Shown here: piece after piece, positions 5,410-5,474 of the stretch
Position numbering within the stretch: the first letter of the stretch is position 1
How the letters are laid out: every line of letters begins with the position of its first letter
Assembly (NCBI GenBank): GCA_002451015.1
Contig: DKBB01000410.1
Span: 2,296-7,769, forward strand
Reading direction: 5' to 3'
DNA: 5,474 nt
Origin: Acidobacteria bacterium UBA6911
GTDB lineage: Bacteria; Acidobacteriota; UBA6911
The notes under the pieces: model-generated
Told to the model about the DNA's origin: nothing
The model's input: the letters and a program-made list of their open reading frames with translations, nothing else
The model's database searches: none
Position numbers and translations under genes: made by a program

Positions 5410-5474
5410 AAATCCAATGCAATCCCGAAAGGGAGGCAGATAGCTCAAACCGTTCTTTCAATCCTATAATTTTT
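5410..5474 (+). other. Non-coding tail after SAM hydrolase gene
   Basis: The 65 bases after the SAM hydrolase stop hold a small stem, TCCC-GAAA-GGGA (5423-5434), closed by a GNRA tetraloop, with no T run directly after it. At 5465-5470 there is a perfect TATAAT hexamer without a recognisable -35 upstream. No start codon with a ribosome binding site is visible. A terminator for the gene is not identified within the window. Confidence 0.35.

Noticed and set aside
5410..5450. Riboswitch (c-di-GMP type) suggested by GCAATCCCGAAAGGGAGGC
   Set aside because: The GNRA-capped stem is similar in outline, but the conserved core that should follow (GACGCAAAGCC-like) is absent, where the sequence reads AGATAGCTCAAAC.

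Overview
The window holds five complete protein-coding genes in roughly GC-balanced bacterial DNA. Four lie head to tail on the minus strand. In the order they are transcribed they are a NifS/IscS-type cysteine desulfurase (4457-3297), ribonuclease D (3260-2085), a two-pass membrane sensor histidine kinase (2014-1004) and an OmpR/PhoB-type response regulator (872-165). The fifth gene, on the plus strand (4603-5409), is a SAM hydrolase of the DUF62 family (S-adenosyl-L-methionine hydroxide adenosyltransferase) and diverges from the desulfurase. No tRNA, rRNA, insertion sequence, phage gene or confirmed CRISPR array is visible.

The protein types and the heptanucleotide 'CAATCNN' intergenic repeat at the left edge are reminiscent of Desulfobacterota (former Deltaproteobacteria). 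No marker gene settles this, and the taxonomic guess is weak. Nothing in base composition or gene content suggests recent transfer, so this looks like ordinary chromosome.

Region by region: 1-164 is a non-coding left edge with a short tandem repeat. 165-872 is the response regulator. 873-1003 is an unusually structured gap, tiled by four consecutive inverted repeats, two of which are variants of one hairpin. 1004-2014 is the kinase. 2015-2084 carries a perfect 12-bp palindrome. 2085-3260 is RNase D, and only 36 bp separate it from the desulfurase at 3297-4457. 4458-4602 is the divergent control region, with candidate extended -10 promoters facing both ways and overlapping -35 positions. The SAM hydrolase follows, and 5410-5474 is a short AT-rich tail.

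The four minus-strand genes have gaps of 36, 70 and 131 bp and no convincing terminator between them, so they could be one transcription unit. The structured gap before the response regulator is the obvious place for a change in expression. The kinase and regulator are almost certainly a cognate pair. The desulfurase (sulfur mobilisation from cysteine) and SAM hydrolase (SAM to adenosine and methionine) are both linked to sulfur amino acids and share an upstream region, but joint regulation is inference. I see no clearly new multi-gene system. The most unusual signal is the repeated hairpin in the kinase-regulator gap.
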